From CAWIJJ01 sp963836425 (GTDB lineage: Bacteria; Acidobacteriota; Terriglobia; Bryobacterales; Bryobacteraceae): a stretch of 64,000 nt of DNA. This document shows, in pieces, positions 8,584-16,870 of this stretch. The stretch lies in the NCBI GenBank assembly GCA_963836425.1, contig CAWIJJ010000006.1, forward strand, positions 372,001-436,000. Reading direction: 5' to 3'. The translations under genes were made by a program, and so were the position numbers. The notes below the pieces were generated by a model. It did not search any database. It had not been told where the DNA came from and was given only the letters and a program-made list of their open reading frames with translations. Every line of letters begins with the position of its first letter. The stretch's first letter is position 1.

Positions 8584-9803
8584 AGGAGCATCCCGGCAAT
8601 GCAGGCGGACATGAAGTTGGCCATCGATCCGGCGGCCACCGCGCGGAGGCCCAGCCGCGCCAGATCCGATTTGCGGTTGGGAGCGAGCGCGCCGATGCCG
8701 CCGATCTGAATGGCGATGGAGCTGAAATTGGCGAAGCCGCAGAGCGCGTAGGTGGCGATGGTGAAGGAGCGCGGGTCGAGCGTCTCCTTCATCGGCCCCA
8801 GCTTGAGGAAGGCGACGAACTCGTTGAGCACCAGGCGCGTGCCCAGCAGGTCGCCAATGGTGGAGGCGTCTTTCCAGGGCACTCCCATGAGCCACGCGAG
8901 CGGCGCGAAAATGATGCCGAAGATCCTTTCGAGCGACGCCGGCACCCAGCCCATCAGCGGTAGCCCGTGAACCCACCCGAGAATTCCGTTGATCATAGCG
9001 ATCAGCGCCAGAAAGGCGATCAGCATGCCCGCGATGTTGAGCGCGAGTTGCAGGCCATCGCCCGCGCCATGCGCCGCGGCGTCGATCAGGTTGACCGACG
9101 TCTTTTCGATTTTCACTTCGACCTTCCCCGCGGTAGCGGGCTTCTCCGTTTCCGGGATGAAGATCTTGGCGAGCATGATAGTGGCGGGAGCTGTCATGAT
9201 GACGGCCGTGAGCAGGTGTTGGATCTGCACGCCCGCGATCTTGACGTATGCGGCCATGACGGCGCCGGAAACGTGCGCCATGCCGCTGACCATGATCGTG
9301 AACAGTTCCGATTCGGTGAGCCCGGCGATAAACGGGCGGATGGTCAGGGGCGCTTCCGTCTGTCCCATGAAAATGCTGGCCGCCACATTCAGCGATTCGG
9401 CGCCGCTCACCCCCATCACTTTTTGCATCCCGATGGCCATGCCGCGCACCACCCACTGCATGATGCCGAGGTAGTAGAGGATGGAAAAGAATGAGGCGAT
9501 GAAGATGACGATGGGCAGCACCTGAAACGCGAAGACCACCCCGAACGGACCGGTGGCGGTTCCGAGCGGTCCGAAAACGAACTCGCTGCCCGCTTCCGCG
9601 TACCCGAGCATGGCGTTGACACCCACACCGATTCCCTGAAACAGCTTCCCGAAATCGGTTTTCAGCACCAGTAAGGCAAAGGCGATCTGCAGTCCCATGC
9701 CCCAGGCAATGAGGCGCAGCTTGATGGCAGATTTACGGGTGGAGAACAGCCACGCGGCCGCGAGGATGACCACGAGCCCAAGCAGGCCGGTGAAGCGGCC
9801 CAT
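8580..9803 (-). CDS. nupC: Concentrative nucleoside transporter, NupC family
   Basis: The 407-residue product is a polytopic inner-membrane protein of the CNT (NupC) family. It begins 'MGRFTGLLGLVVILAAAW', has many hydrophobic segments, and carries the family motifs 'VFAFQVLPIVIFIASFFS' and 'GQTEAPLTIRPF' followed by 'LTESELFTIMVSGMAHVSG'. These proteins import nucleosides with a sodium or proton gradient. The ATG overlaps the stop of the phosphorylase gene as TGATG, and its own TGA overlaps the GTG of the PNP gene, so the genes are translationally coupled. Uptake and phosphorolysis are therefore encoded together. Confidence 0.95.
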   Translation of the reverse strand: MGRFTGLLGLVVILAAAWLFSTRKSAIKLRLIAWGMGLQIAFALLVLKTDFGKLFQGIGVGVNAMLGYAEAGSEFVFGPLGTATGPFGVVFAFQVLPIVIFIASFFSILYYLGIMQWVVRGMAIGMQKVMGVSGAESLNVAASIFMGQTEAPLTIRPFIAGLTESELFTIMVSGMAHVSGAVMAAYVKIAGVQIQHLLTAVIMTAPATIMLAKIFIPETEKPATAGKVEVKIEKTSVNLIDAAAHGAGDGLQLALNIAGMLIAFLALIAMINGILGWVHGLPLMGWVPASLERIFGIIFAPLAWLMGVPWKDASTIGDLLGTRLVLNEFVAFLKLGPMKETLDPRSFTIATYALCGFANFSSIAIQIGGIGALAPNRKSDLARLGLRAVAAGSMANFMSACIAGMLL

Positions 9804-11110
9804 CAGACTCCGACAACCTCGAGAATCAGATTGCGCTCGTCGGGTTTCTGGCCGGAGATCCGGAAAGCATCCTCCACCATGTCGGCGGCCTCGTCCACGC
9901 GGTCTTCGCGGGTGTAATAGAGGCGGCACAGGACCGAGCCCGCGTCCACCTTCTCCCCCACCTTCACTTCGAGGATGATGCCCACCGCGGGATCGATCGA
10001 GTCTTCCTTCTTGTCGCGGCCGGCGCCGATCATGTTGGAGGCGATGCCGATGTCTTCCGCATCGATGGAGGTGACGTATCCGGCGCGCGGGGACGTGATT
10101 TCGCGCATGCCGGTGGCGTTGGGGAGCAGTTCGAACTTATCGAGGGCCTGCGCGTTGCCGCCTTGCGCCGCCACCACCTGCTTGAATTTCCGGTAAGCGG
10201 AGCCGTCCACGAGGTGGCTCTCGGCGGCGCGGCGCGCCTCTTCCAGGCTGGCTGCCTTCTTGCCCAGGTGGATCATATGCGCGGCCAGCTCGAGCGAAAG
10301 CTTGGTGAGGTCGTCGGGCCCGGCGTTCTGGAGCGTCTGCGAAGCCTCCATTACTTCGAGCGCGTTACCGATCGCGAATCCGAGCGGCTGGTTCATGTCG
10401 GTGATCAGGGCGCGGACCTTCTTGTCCATGCGCCGGCCGATCGCCACCATCATCTGCGCCAGGCGCCGTGCATCCACCTGCTTCTTTATGAATGCGCCGT
10501 TGCCCACCTTCACGTCGAGGATCAGGGCATCAACGCCCTCGGCCAGTTTCTTCGACATGATGGAAGAGGAGATCAGCGGAATGGACTCCACCGTGGCCGT
10601 GACGTCGCGCAAGGCGTACAGCTTGCGGTCCGCCGGAGCCAGTTGATCCGTCTGGCCGATGAAGCAGAGGCCCAGTTCGGCCAGTTGCGCCCGAAATTCA
10701 TCCGCGGTGAGACTGGTGCGGAAGCCGGGAATGGATTCGAGTTTGTCAAGCGTGCCGCCGGTATGGCCCAGGGCGCGGCCGGACATCATCGGGACGATCA
10801 CGCCCGCGGCGGCAGCCAGCGGCGCCACGATCAGGCTGGTCTTATCGCCCACGCCGCCGGTCGAGTGTTTGTCCACTTTCAGGCCGGGGATCGACGAAAG
10901 ATCGGCGGTTTCGCCCGAGCGCAGCATGCATTCGGTGAGCCTGCCGACTTCCCGATCCGACATGCCCGAATAGAACGTGGCCATCAGGAACGCAGCCATC
11001 TGATAATCGGGGATATCGCCGCGGGTGTATCCTTCTACGAGAAACTCGATCTCGTCTGGAGCGAGCTCTTCACCGTCACGTTTCCGCTGGATCAAGTCAA
11101 CTGTACGCAT
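9803..11110 (-). CDS. deoA: Thymidine/pyrimidine-nucleoside phosphorylase
   Basis: The 435-residue protein matches the usual length of bacterial pyrimidine-nucleoside phosphorylases. The phosphate-binding signature 'KHSTGGVGDKTSL', 'SGRALGHTGGTLDKLESI' and 'SSIMSKKLAEG...LDVKVGNGAF' are all present, and the C-terminal alpha/beta domain is complete. It splits thymidine, uridine and deoxyuridine to base plus (deoxy)ribose-1-phosphate in the cytoplasm. It is the first gene of the minus-strand salvage operon, so the promoter should lie in the 170-base divergent gap before the porin gene at 11280. The deoA/pdp specificity split cannot be settled by eye. Confidence 0.95.
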   Translation of the reverse strand: MRTVDLIQRKRDGEELAPDEIEFLVEGYTRGDIPDYQMAAFLMATFYSGMSDREVGRLTECMLRSGETADLSSIPGLKVDKHSTGGVGDKTSLIVAPLAAAAGVIVPMMSGRALGHTGGTLDKLESIPGFRTSLTADEFRAQLAELGLCFIGQTDQLAPADRKLYALRDVTATVESIPLISSSIMSKKLAEGVDALILDVKVGNGAFIKKQVDARRLAQMMVAIGRRMDKKVRALITDMNQPLGFAIGNALEVMEASQTLQNAGPDDLTKLSLELAAHMIHLGKKAASLEEARRAAESHLVDGSAYRKFKQVVAAQGGNAQALDKFELLPNATGMREITSPRAGYVTSIDAEDIGIASNMIGAGRDKKEDSIDPAVGIILEVKVGEKVDAGSVLCRLYYTREDRVDEAADMVEDAFRISGQKPDERNLILEVVGV

Positions 11111-11279
11111 TATGAGACACTTAGCCTACCATCCCGCAGTACTGAAAGTAAAGGAATTGACATACAGTTACGGATTCGGGGAGCCGGTTTTTACGAAGAT
11201 TCAGTCCACTTCCGCGCAAATTCAATGGGCTGTGCCATTATGGTTCGGTCGAGCTCCAAACACCTGAAATAACAGACCT

Positions 11280-12605
11280 ATGCGGTGGATAGCGCCGGGA
11301 ATTCTGCTCTTGGTTGCGGGCGCGCGCGAGGCCGGTGCTCAATCCTGGGACCTACCCGGGCGTGCCGCCGCATATCTCAGCTCGCAAACTGCCGGAAAGT
11401 GGAACATCGGGTTCGAACAGCGGATGCGATACGAGTCCCGGAGCGGCAACGGATTCGGGCGGGATCCCGACCTGCTTACCGGCCTCGCGCGGTCCAGGCT
11501 TTCCCTGAGCGCGTACCCGTGGAAGTGGCTGAAAATTTCGGCAATGGTTCAGGATTCGCGGGCGCCCTGGTACGGGCGCGGCGCGCCCAACACGGTTCGG
11601 GATCCGGCGGACCTACAGGAAGCGTACATCGAACTGTTCCCAGCCGGGAAGAGCGGATTCGGGCTGAGCGCCGGCCGCGAGATGCTGAATTACGGGGAGG
11701 CCAGGCTGATCGGGTCGCCGCAATGGAGCAACGTGTCCCGCACCTTCGATCACGTGCGGGCCTGGTACGCGCTCCGGCGCGCGCGGTTCGAGTTTTTGGC
11801 GGTATCACCCGTAAAAGTGAGGCTCGACGGCTTCAATTACCCCGTGCCTGGAGACAGGGTCTGGGGGACTTACAACTCTTTTCCGGAGATCTCAAACGGG
11901 AGCGTGCTCGAAGCGTACCTGCTGCGCCACGAACAGAACCGGCCTGGAGGTTTTGCCGGCGGGAGCGCCGGGGCGGGCAGCGACCGTCTGCGCGTCAACA
12001 CGCTGGGTTTCCGGCTCGCGGGTCCGCTGCCCAGAAAGTTTCGCTACAGCCTGGAAGGCGCGCTGCAGAATGGCCGCGTGGGAGCGGCCGCACATCGCGG
12101 CAAGGCTTGGTATTCGCTGCTCGGAAGAGGTTGGAGTGTCGCGGGCCGCAAGCTGGAGGTTTCGGCGGAATACAAGTTCGCCTCCGGTTCGCCGGACGGC
12201 GCCGATGCGGGCGGCAGCCGGACTTTCGACCAGTTGTACCCAGCCAACCACGACAAGTTCGGGCACATGGACCTTTTCGGCTGGCGCAACATCCGCAATT
12301 TTCGGATTGCGGCATCGTACGTCCTGGCGAAGAACCTGACAGTAAACGCCATGTTCAACGATTCCTGGCTGGCGAACACCGCGGATTCGCTTTACAACTC
12401 ATCGGGAAGGCCTGTAGCGCGGGTGGCGGACGGATCGGCGGGAAGACATATCGGACAGGAAGGCGATGTCTTCGGCACTTACCGCCACGGCCATCTACAG
12501 TTCGGCGCGGGTTTTGGGTATCTGCACCCGGGAGCATTCCTGCGGGGCGCGACACCCGGCTCGTCGCCGGTGTACCTATACGTGTTTCATTCGTATTCGC
12601 TGTGA
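11280..12605 (+). CDS. Alginate-export-family outer membrane porin-like protein
   Basis: The 441-residue product begins with a signal peptide ('MRWIAPGILLLVAGAREAGAQ'). It continues as alternating hydrophobic and polar strands typical of an outer-membrane barrel, with 'WKWLKISAMVQDSRAPWYG', 'GREMLNYGEARLIGSPQWSN' and 'FDHVRAWY'. The combination of Arg-Glu-x-Leu-x-Tyr-Gly and a later Leu-Phe-Gly-Trp-Arg-Asn fits the alginate_exp (AlgE-like) family widespread in Acidobacteriota. The protein ends in Tyr-Ser-Leu. Its substrate is unknown: family members outside the alginate producers are generic anion or sugar porins. It is divergent from the salvage operon, and no good ribosome site is visible before the ATG. 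Confidence 0.8.
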   Translation: MRWIAPGILLLVAGAREAGAQSWDLPGRAAAYLSSQTAGKWNIGFEQRMRYESRSGNGFGRDPDLLTGLARSRLSLSAYPWKWLKISAMVQDSRAPWYGRGAPNTVRDPADLQEAYIELFPAGKSGFGLSAGREMLNYGEARLIGSPQWSNVSRTFDHVRAWYALRRARFEFLAVSPVKVRLDGFNYPVPGDRVWGTYNSFPEISNGSVLEAYLLRHEQNRPGGFAGGSAGAGSDRLRVNTLGFRLAGPLPRKFRYSLEGALQNGRVGAAAHRGKAWYSLLGRGWSVAGRKLEVSAEYKFASGSPDGADAGGSRTFDQLYPANHDKFGHMDLFGWRNIRNFRIAASYVLAKNLTVNAMFNDSWLANTADSLYNSSGRPVARVADGSAGRHIGQEGDVFGTYRHGHLQFGAGFGYLHPGAFLRGATPGSSPVYLYVFHSYSL

Positions 12606-12815
12606 AATCCGTTCTATGGCTAAGCCGGGGCTTGCACGACTGCACACGGGCCCACTCCTGATTTGTTTACTTTTTCAATCCCATCCTTCGGCGGCTCAGT
12701 GCATCTATTAGCAAAGTGACGCGATGTGTCGATATCGATGGGCGGAACACGCCTCTGGCCGCGTGTAGGCCGGATCGCGCCACATCTTACAAAGAAAACT
12801 ACACAAAGGAGTACG

Positions 12816-13706
12816 ATGATTTTGCGTTTCCTGTCTAATCGAATGCTGTGGGGGTGCGTTCTTGTCATTATCCCGAGCGGTCTCTTTGCAGCCGACGGCG
12901 CCGCTCTCATGGACCAGCGCGGTCTGCTCTCGCAGGGCCCTGTTCACGACGGCGTCACTTACATCGATCAGAACCGAGTCCAGGCCGGCGGAGTCACTTC
13001 CGGCGATGCGCCCGGGTTTCCGGTGACAATTTCTCAACCTGGAAGTTACCGACTCTCGGGCAACCTCACGCTACCGGACCGGGACACCACCGCGATTGTT
13101 GTAACCGCGGATCTCGTCACGATCGATCTGAACGGCTTTAGCATTATCGGGCCGGTGGTATGTACTCCCAATCCGACGAGGTGTGAACTGCCAGGCAGCG
13201 GTATTGGAGTGCAAGCCGGAGAAGTGGGCGGAAACCCAGGGCCCAGCGGTGTCAGAGTTTTGAATGGCACGATTCGCGGAACGGGGTATGACGGGGTTCT
13301 GATAACGGGTGCGGGCGGCATGGTTCAGGGCGTCACGGTGGACAACTCCGGCGGCAGTTTCGGAATACTTGTGAACGGCAGGGCGATCGATAGCGTGGCA
13401 AGGCTGATCCGAGGCACAGGAATCGCGGGTGGAATTGTGCGGGGGTGCACGGCGGAGGAAAATGGCTTCGGCGGTATCGTGTTTGGCCAAATAGCGGCCG
13501 GCAACACTGCCAGTTCGAACGGCGGTACAGGGATCAGCGGGCAGGGCGTTGTGGAGGGTAACGTCGCTGCCCAAAATGGCTTGTTCGGTTTTGACATCAA
13601 GTGTCCCAGTAGCGTCACCGGCAATACCGGGCTTTCCAACGCGTCCGGCCCGATGAATACCACCGATGCAAGCTGCGCACTGGCCAACAACGCACCTCAC
13701 CCTTAA
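12816..13706 (+). CDS. Secreted right-handed beta-helix protein
   Basis: The 296-residue product has an AAAGGAG ribosome site eight bases before the ATG and a clear signal peptide ('MILRFLSNRMLWGCVLVIIPSGLFA'). The ATG at 12816 is chosen over an upstream in-frame codon on both grounds. The mature part contains 'TISQPGSYRLSGNLTLPD', 'TIDLNGFSIIGP' and then short Gly/Asn/Val-rich turns such as 'VRVLNGTIRGTGYDGVLI' and 'NTASSNGGTGISGQG'. This periodicity is that of parallel beta-helix (NosD/pectate-lyase-like) proteins. No catalytic residues can be assigned. Possible roles are polysaccharide binding or lysis, or a surface structural protein. It may be co-expressed with the porin gene upstream. 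Confidence 0.72.
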   Translation: MILRFLSNRMLWGCVLVIIPSGLFAADGAALMDQRGLLSQGPVHDGVTYIDQNRVQAGGVTSGDAPGFPVTISQPGSYRLSGNLTLPDRDTTAIVVTADLVTIDLNGFSIIGPVVCTPNPTRCELPGSGIGVQAGEVGGNPGPSGVRVLNGTIRGTGYDGVLITGAGGMVQGVTVDNSGGSFGILVNGRAIDSVARLIRGTGIAGGIVRGCTAEENGFGGIVFGQIAAGNTASSNGGTGISGQGVVEGNVAAQNGLFGFDIKCPSSVTGNTGLSNASGPMNTTDASCALANNAPHP

Positions 13707-13754
13707 TCTGGCAAATCGCCAATGCTCCGGCGGGCCGGGCAGCCGTTATTTGTC

Positions 13755-13789
13755 TTGACGCAGACCAGTTTGCGCAGTAAACTGGTCTG
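13755..13789 (+). promoter_or_regulatory. Sigma-70-type promoter covered by a perfect palindromic operator
   Basis: TTGACG at 13755-13760 and TAAACT at 13778-13783 are separated by exactly 17 bases, a good -35/-10 pair. An 11-bp perfect inverted repeat (CAGACCAGTTT at 13761-13771, complement at 13779-13789) with a 7-base spacer fills the promoter spacer and covers the -10 box. The predicted start site is near 13790, only about 11 bases before the ATG at 13801 and at the GAGAAGG ribosome site. A dimeric repressor bound here would block RNA polymerase. The obvious candidate is the winged-helix protein encoded as the second gene of the unit. Confidence 0.75.
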
Positions 13790-13800
13790 GAGAAGGCAAA

Positions 13801-14427
13801 ATGACGGATGTTCTTACGCAGGCGAAGAGCCGGCTGCAGCGCTACTGGAACGTAGACGGGCTGCACGAGATCGCGATCGCGATCCTGTTTCTGATTACCG
13901 CCGGTTGGAGCTGGGGCGAGAAAGCGGCTCCGCAAAGCCGGTTGTGGAAGGGTGTGTTTGCGGTGGGGTTCCCGCTCGTGCTGTGCGGCGGCATTCTGAT
14001 GGAAGGCCGCGCGGTGCGGGCGGTGCGGGAGAGGCTGGCGTACCGCCGCACCGGGTTTGTTGAGTTTCGGAAGCCGTCGCGGCGGATCCGGGCAATCTCG
14101 GCGGTGACCGGGGCAATCGTAGCGGTGCTCATCGCGCTGTTCGTCGCGAAGCAGGGGACGGAAAGACTGGAACGCTTCTGGGTACCCGGGCTGGGGAGCC
14201 TGGTGGGCCTGTTCCTGGTTCGCGTGGGCTGGGCCGGTGGCACGCTGCGATTCGTCTCGCTGGGGGCGGCTTCGGTAGTCGCCGGCGCACTCATCGGTTA
14301 TGCGGGCCTGGGAATCAGCCCGGGAATGAGTGTCTACTACGCGGCCATTGGCGGGCTGTTCCTGGTTTCCGGCGGTATGACGCTACGGCGCTACCTGAAG
14401 ATTGCGCCCGAGCCCGTGGAGGAGTGA
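13801..14427 (+). CDS. Uncharacterised inner-membrane protein
   Basis: The 208-residue protein has an amphipathic N-terminus followed by five or six hydrophobic segments, for example 'EIAIAILFLITAGWSWG', 'GVFAVGFPLVLCGGIL', 'AVTGAIVAVLIALFVAK', 'LGSLVGLFLVRVGWAG' and 'AAIGGLFLVSGGMTL'. I do not recognise a family with a known function. It is the first gene after a palindrome-controlled promoter, and its TGA overlaps the ATG of a winged-helix regulator. This arrangement, a small membrane protein coupled to its own regulator, recurs in stress- or drug-responsive units, but no substrate can be named. The start is supported by GAGAAGG just upstream. Confidence 0.8.
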   Translation: MTDVLTQAKSRLQRYWNVDGLHEIAIAILFLITAGWSWGEKAAPQSRLWKGVFAVGFPLVLCGGILMEGRAVRAVRERLAYRRTGFVEFRKPSRRIRAISAVTGAIVAVLIALFVAKQGTERLERFWVPGLGSLVGLFLVRVGWAGGTLRFVSLGAASVVAGALIGYAGLGISPGMSVYYAAIGGLFLVSGGMTLRRYLKIAPEPVEE

Positions 14428-14735
14428 TGGGCGAGAATCCACTGGGCGCGCTGGCCGATCTCGACCGCAACATTCACGAACCGGGCCGGCTGGCTATCGT
14501 GGCGCTGCTCTACTCGGTGGTGGAGGCCGATTTTCTGTTTCTCCAGCGGGAAACCGAGCTCACCAAGGGCAATCTATCGAGCCATCTTTCGAAGCTGGAG
14601 CAGACCGGGTACGTGGAAATCGAGAAGAGCTTTCGCGGCAAGATCCCGCTTACGATCTGCCGCCTTACTGCGCGCGGCCGCACCGCTTTCGAAGCCTACC
14701 AGGCGGCGCTCAAAAAAGCGTTGCTGCTACGATAG
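14427..14735 (+). CDS. Winged-helix transcriptional regulator (HTH_34/MarR-like)
   Basis: The 102-residue protein consists almost entirely of a winged helix-turn-helix. 'RLAIVALLYSVVEADFLFL' is the first helix pair, 'TELTKGNLSSHLSKLEQTGY' the recognition helix-turn-helix and 'VEIEKSFRGKIPLTICRLT' the wing; a final helix may dimerise. This matches the winged-helix DNA-binding domain family (PF13601 type) related to MarR/ArsR. The ATG overlaps the stop of the membrane-protein gene (TGATG) with a GGAGGAG ribosome site inside that gene, so the two are translationally coupled. It is the natural candidate to bind the palindrome at 13761-13789 and control its own unit. No metal-binding cysteines are present. 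Confidence 0.86.
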   Translation: MGENPLGALADLDRNIHEPGRLAIVALLYSVVEADFLFLQRETELTKGNLSSHLSKLEQTGYVEIEKSFRGKIPLTICRLTARGRTAFEAYQAALKKALLLR

Positions 14736-14740
14736 AGGCT

Positions 14741-15565
14741 GTGAATCCCAACCAACCGGGCCAAGCGCCCAAGCTGCCCATAGCCGGTGTCAAGAACCTG
14801 ATCGCGGTGGGTTCCGGGAAGGGCGGCGTGGGAAAGACCACGGTTTCTGTGAACCTGGCGGTGGCGCTGGCCTCGCTCGGCTACCGGACGGGTCTGATGG
14901 ATGCCGACGTGTACGGCCCGAACGTGCCCCTGATGATGGGCATCAACCGCACGCCGATGGCACACGGAGAGCGGATCCAACCGCTCGAGCAGTTCGGGGT
15001 GAAGCTCATGTCGATGGGCTTTTTGAACCCCGGGGACAAGCCCCTGGTGTGGCGCGGGCCCATGCTGCACAGCGTGATCCAGCAGTTTCTGCGCGGCGTG
15101 GACTGGGGCGACCTGGACTACCTGATCATCGACCTGCCTCCGGGCACGGGGGACGTGCAGTTGTCGCTGATCCAGACGGCGCCGATCTCGGGCGCGATCG
15201 TGGTGACCACGCCTTCCGACGTTTCGCTCGAAGACGCGCGCAAAGCCATCTTCATGTTTCACCAGGTGAAGGTGCCGATCCTGGGGATCGTGGAGAACAT
15301 GAGTTTTCTGAACTGCCCGCACTGCAACGAGCGCATCGATGTGTTCAGCTACGGCGGCGGAAGGCGCACAGCGGAGGAAATGCAGGTTCACTTCCTGGCC
15401 GAACTGCCGCTCGATCCGAAAGTACGGATCGGCGGAGACACCGGAAAGCCGGTGGCGCTGGTTCCCGGTGAGGGAGAGCCGTTCCTGGAACTGGCGAGAA
15501 ACGCCGCCGCGCGTGCGGTGGAAGTGGCGCAGGAGCCGGGACCGACGATGGAAATCAGCGACTGA
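14741..15565 (+). CDS. mrp: Mrp/NBP35-family Fe-S cluster carrier ATPase
   Basis: The 274-residue product is a P-loop ATPase of the Mrp/ApbC/NBP35 family. The deviant Walker A 'GSGKGGVGKTTVSVNLA', the switch 'LMDADVYGPNVPLMMGI' and 'IIDLPPGTGDVQLSL' are all present. The C-terminal 'NCPHCNE' supplies the Cys-x-x-Cys that holds a bridging Fe-S cluster between subunits. It loads Fe-S clusters onto apoproteins in the cytoplasm. The N-terminal DUF59 domain found in many Mrp proteins is absent, so this is the short form. GTG at 14741, six bases after the regulator stop, is taken as the start; the open frame upstream is a shadow of the neighbouring genes. Confidence 0.93.
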   Translation: MNPNQPGQAPKLPIAGVKNLIAVGSGKGGVGKTTVSVNLAVALASLGYRTGLMDADVYGPNVPLMMGINRTPMAHGERIQPLEQFGVKLMSMGFLNPGDKPLVWRGPMLHSVIQQFLRGVDWGDLDYLIIDLPPGTGDVQLSLIQTAPISGAIVVTTPSDVSLEDARKAIFMFHQVKVPILGIVENMSFLNCPHCNERIDVFSYGGGRRTAEEMQVHFLAELPLDPKVRIGGDTGKPVALVPGEGEPFLELARNAAARAVEVAQEPGPTMEISD

Positions 15566-15571
15566 TTCGGG

Positions 15572-16870
15572 CTAGCCCTCGGCTTCCCATCGGAACTGCG
15601 CCACCGTGATAGCGCCGAAGAGGGCTGCGCAGAACAACAGCACCGCCACCGGCATCAGGGCCTCGCTGAAGCCCAGTCCGCGCCACACCGTACTGTCGAG
15701 CCCGTCCACCGCCCAGCGCGTCGGAACGGCCACGGTGAGCTTTTGCAGCCACGCCGGGAAAACAAATGTCGGCACCCACGCGCCCCCGAGCATCGACATC
15801 AGCAGCACGGCCAGAATCGAAAGCCCGCGTGTCGCTTCGACGGTTTTGCCCAGCGCCGCGATCATCAACCCGAACGTCGCCGTCCACAGCGAGAACGCGA
15901 GACACACCAGGGCAAAGCCGGCCATGCTGCCCTCAATCCGTACGCCGAATACCACGCGCGCGAACCCGAAGATGACGAATAGAATGATCATCCCGATCAG
16001 GGTTCCGCTCACCGCCCGGCTACCCAGAAGCATCGCGCGGGAAAGCGGCGCCGCCCGAAGCCGCTTCCAAAGGCCCCTCTCTCTCGCAAGCAGCACCTCG
16101 ATCCCCATATTGATCCCCATGAACATGATGAACTGCACGCCCATCCCACCAAACGAGTGCGCATAACCGTTGTACTGAACGCCGGTCCGCGCGGTAACGG
16201 CCTCTTCTTTCAACTGATAAGGTATGGTCATTCCCGGAGCGTTCGCGGCCACGGATGCATCGGTGGCCGCACGCTGATTCCAGTTGCGCACACTCTGAAA
16301 CAGATCCCGCAGCATCTTCTTGTCGCCGGCGGCAACCTGGGTGCTCTTATCCACTTCGTCCATGGTGGTTTCCAGCTTCTTCTGCCCGGATTTGCCCGTG
16401 AACATCTCCTTGCTCACGGATTGCATCACAGTCCCGGTCAGAATCCCCTGCACCATCCCCTGTTCCGCGCTGTGCGAAGGGTCGTACAACACGGTGATCT
16501 CAGGCTTGGCCGCTGTCGAAAAGAACGCGTTGCCGGCCATGTCGCCAAAATCCTTGGGGATCACGACGGCGGCCGTCGCCGATCCTTTCCGCACCGCGGC
16601 GCGCGCCTCTTCGACGCCGGAGGCCCTGACGTCCAGGCTCTTCTCCCCCTGCAACCGCGTGAAAATATCGCGGGAAATCGTGCTGCCGTCGAGATCCGCC
16701 AGCAGCACCGGAATTTTGCTTTGCTGGGTCTGCCCGCCTTGACCGCCGAAGATGTACCCGAAAAACGCCCCGATTGCAATCGGCGCGACGAAGCTCATGA
16801 TCACGGCGCGGCGGTCGCCGAAGAAGATCTGCAGATCCTTACGCACCAAGGCCCGGAATGCCGTCATCAT
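15572..16870 (-). CDS. ABC-2 type transporter permease
   Basis: The 432-residue protein has one N-terminal membrane segment ('AVIMSFVAPIAIGAFFGYIF'), a roughly 170-residue extracytoplasmic domain, and five C-terminal membrane segments. The last part includes 'MGINMGIEVLLARERGLWKRLRAAPLSR', shown here only in outline, the conserved cytoplasmic loop of ABC-2 permeases. This architecture is that of the YhaP/NatB and drug-exporter ABC-2 membrane subunits. It overlaps the upstream ATPase gene by four bases (ATGA), so the two form one exporter. The substrate is unknown; Na+, drug or lipid export are all seen in the family. Confidence 0.88.
   Translation of the reverse strand: MMTAFRALVRKDLQIFFGDRRAVIMSFVAPIAIGAFFGYIFGGQGGQTQQSKIPVLLADLDGSTISRDIFTRLQGEKSLDVRASGVEEARAAVRKGSATAAVVIPKDFGDMAGNAFFSTAAKPEITVLYDPSHSAEQGMVQGILTGTVMQSVSKEMFTGKSGQKKLETTMDEVDKSTQVAAGDKKMLRDLFQSVRNWNQRAATDASVAANAPGMTIPYQLKEEAVTARTGVQYNGYAHSFGGMGVQFIMFMGINMGIEVLLARERGLWKRLRAAPLSRAMLLGSRAVSGTLIGMIILFVIFGFARVVFGVRIEGSMAGFALVCLAFSLWTATFGLMIAALGKTVEATRGLSILAVLLMSMLGGAWVPTFVFPAWLQKLTVAVPTRWAVDGLDSTVWRGLGFSEALMPVAVLLFCAALFGAITVAQFRWEAEG

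Noticed and set aside
11158..11163. TTGACA box in the divergent region before the porin gene
   Set aside because: No acceptable -10 box lies 16-18 bases downstream, so a promoter was not called.
12616..12711. A 31-codon ORF with a hydrophobic stretch after the porin gene
   Set aside because: It has no ribosome site and ends immediately after a signal-like segment; chance or a decayed 5' end is more likely than a gene.
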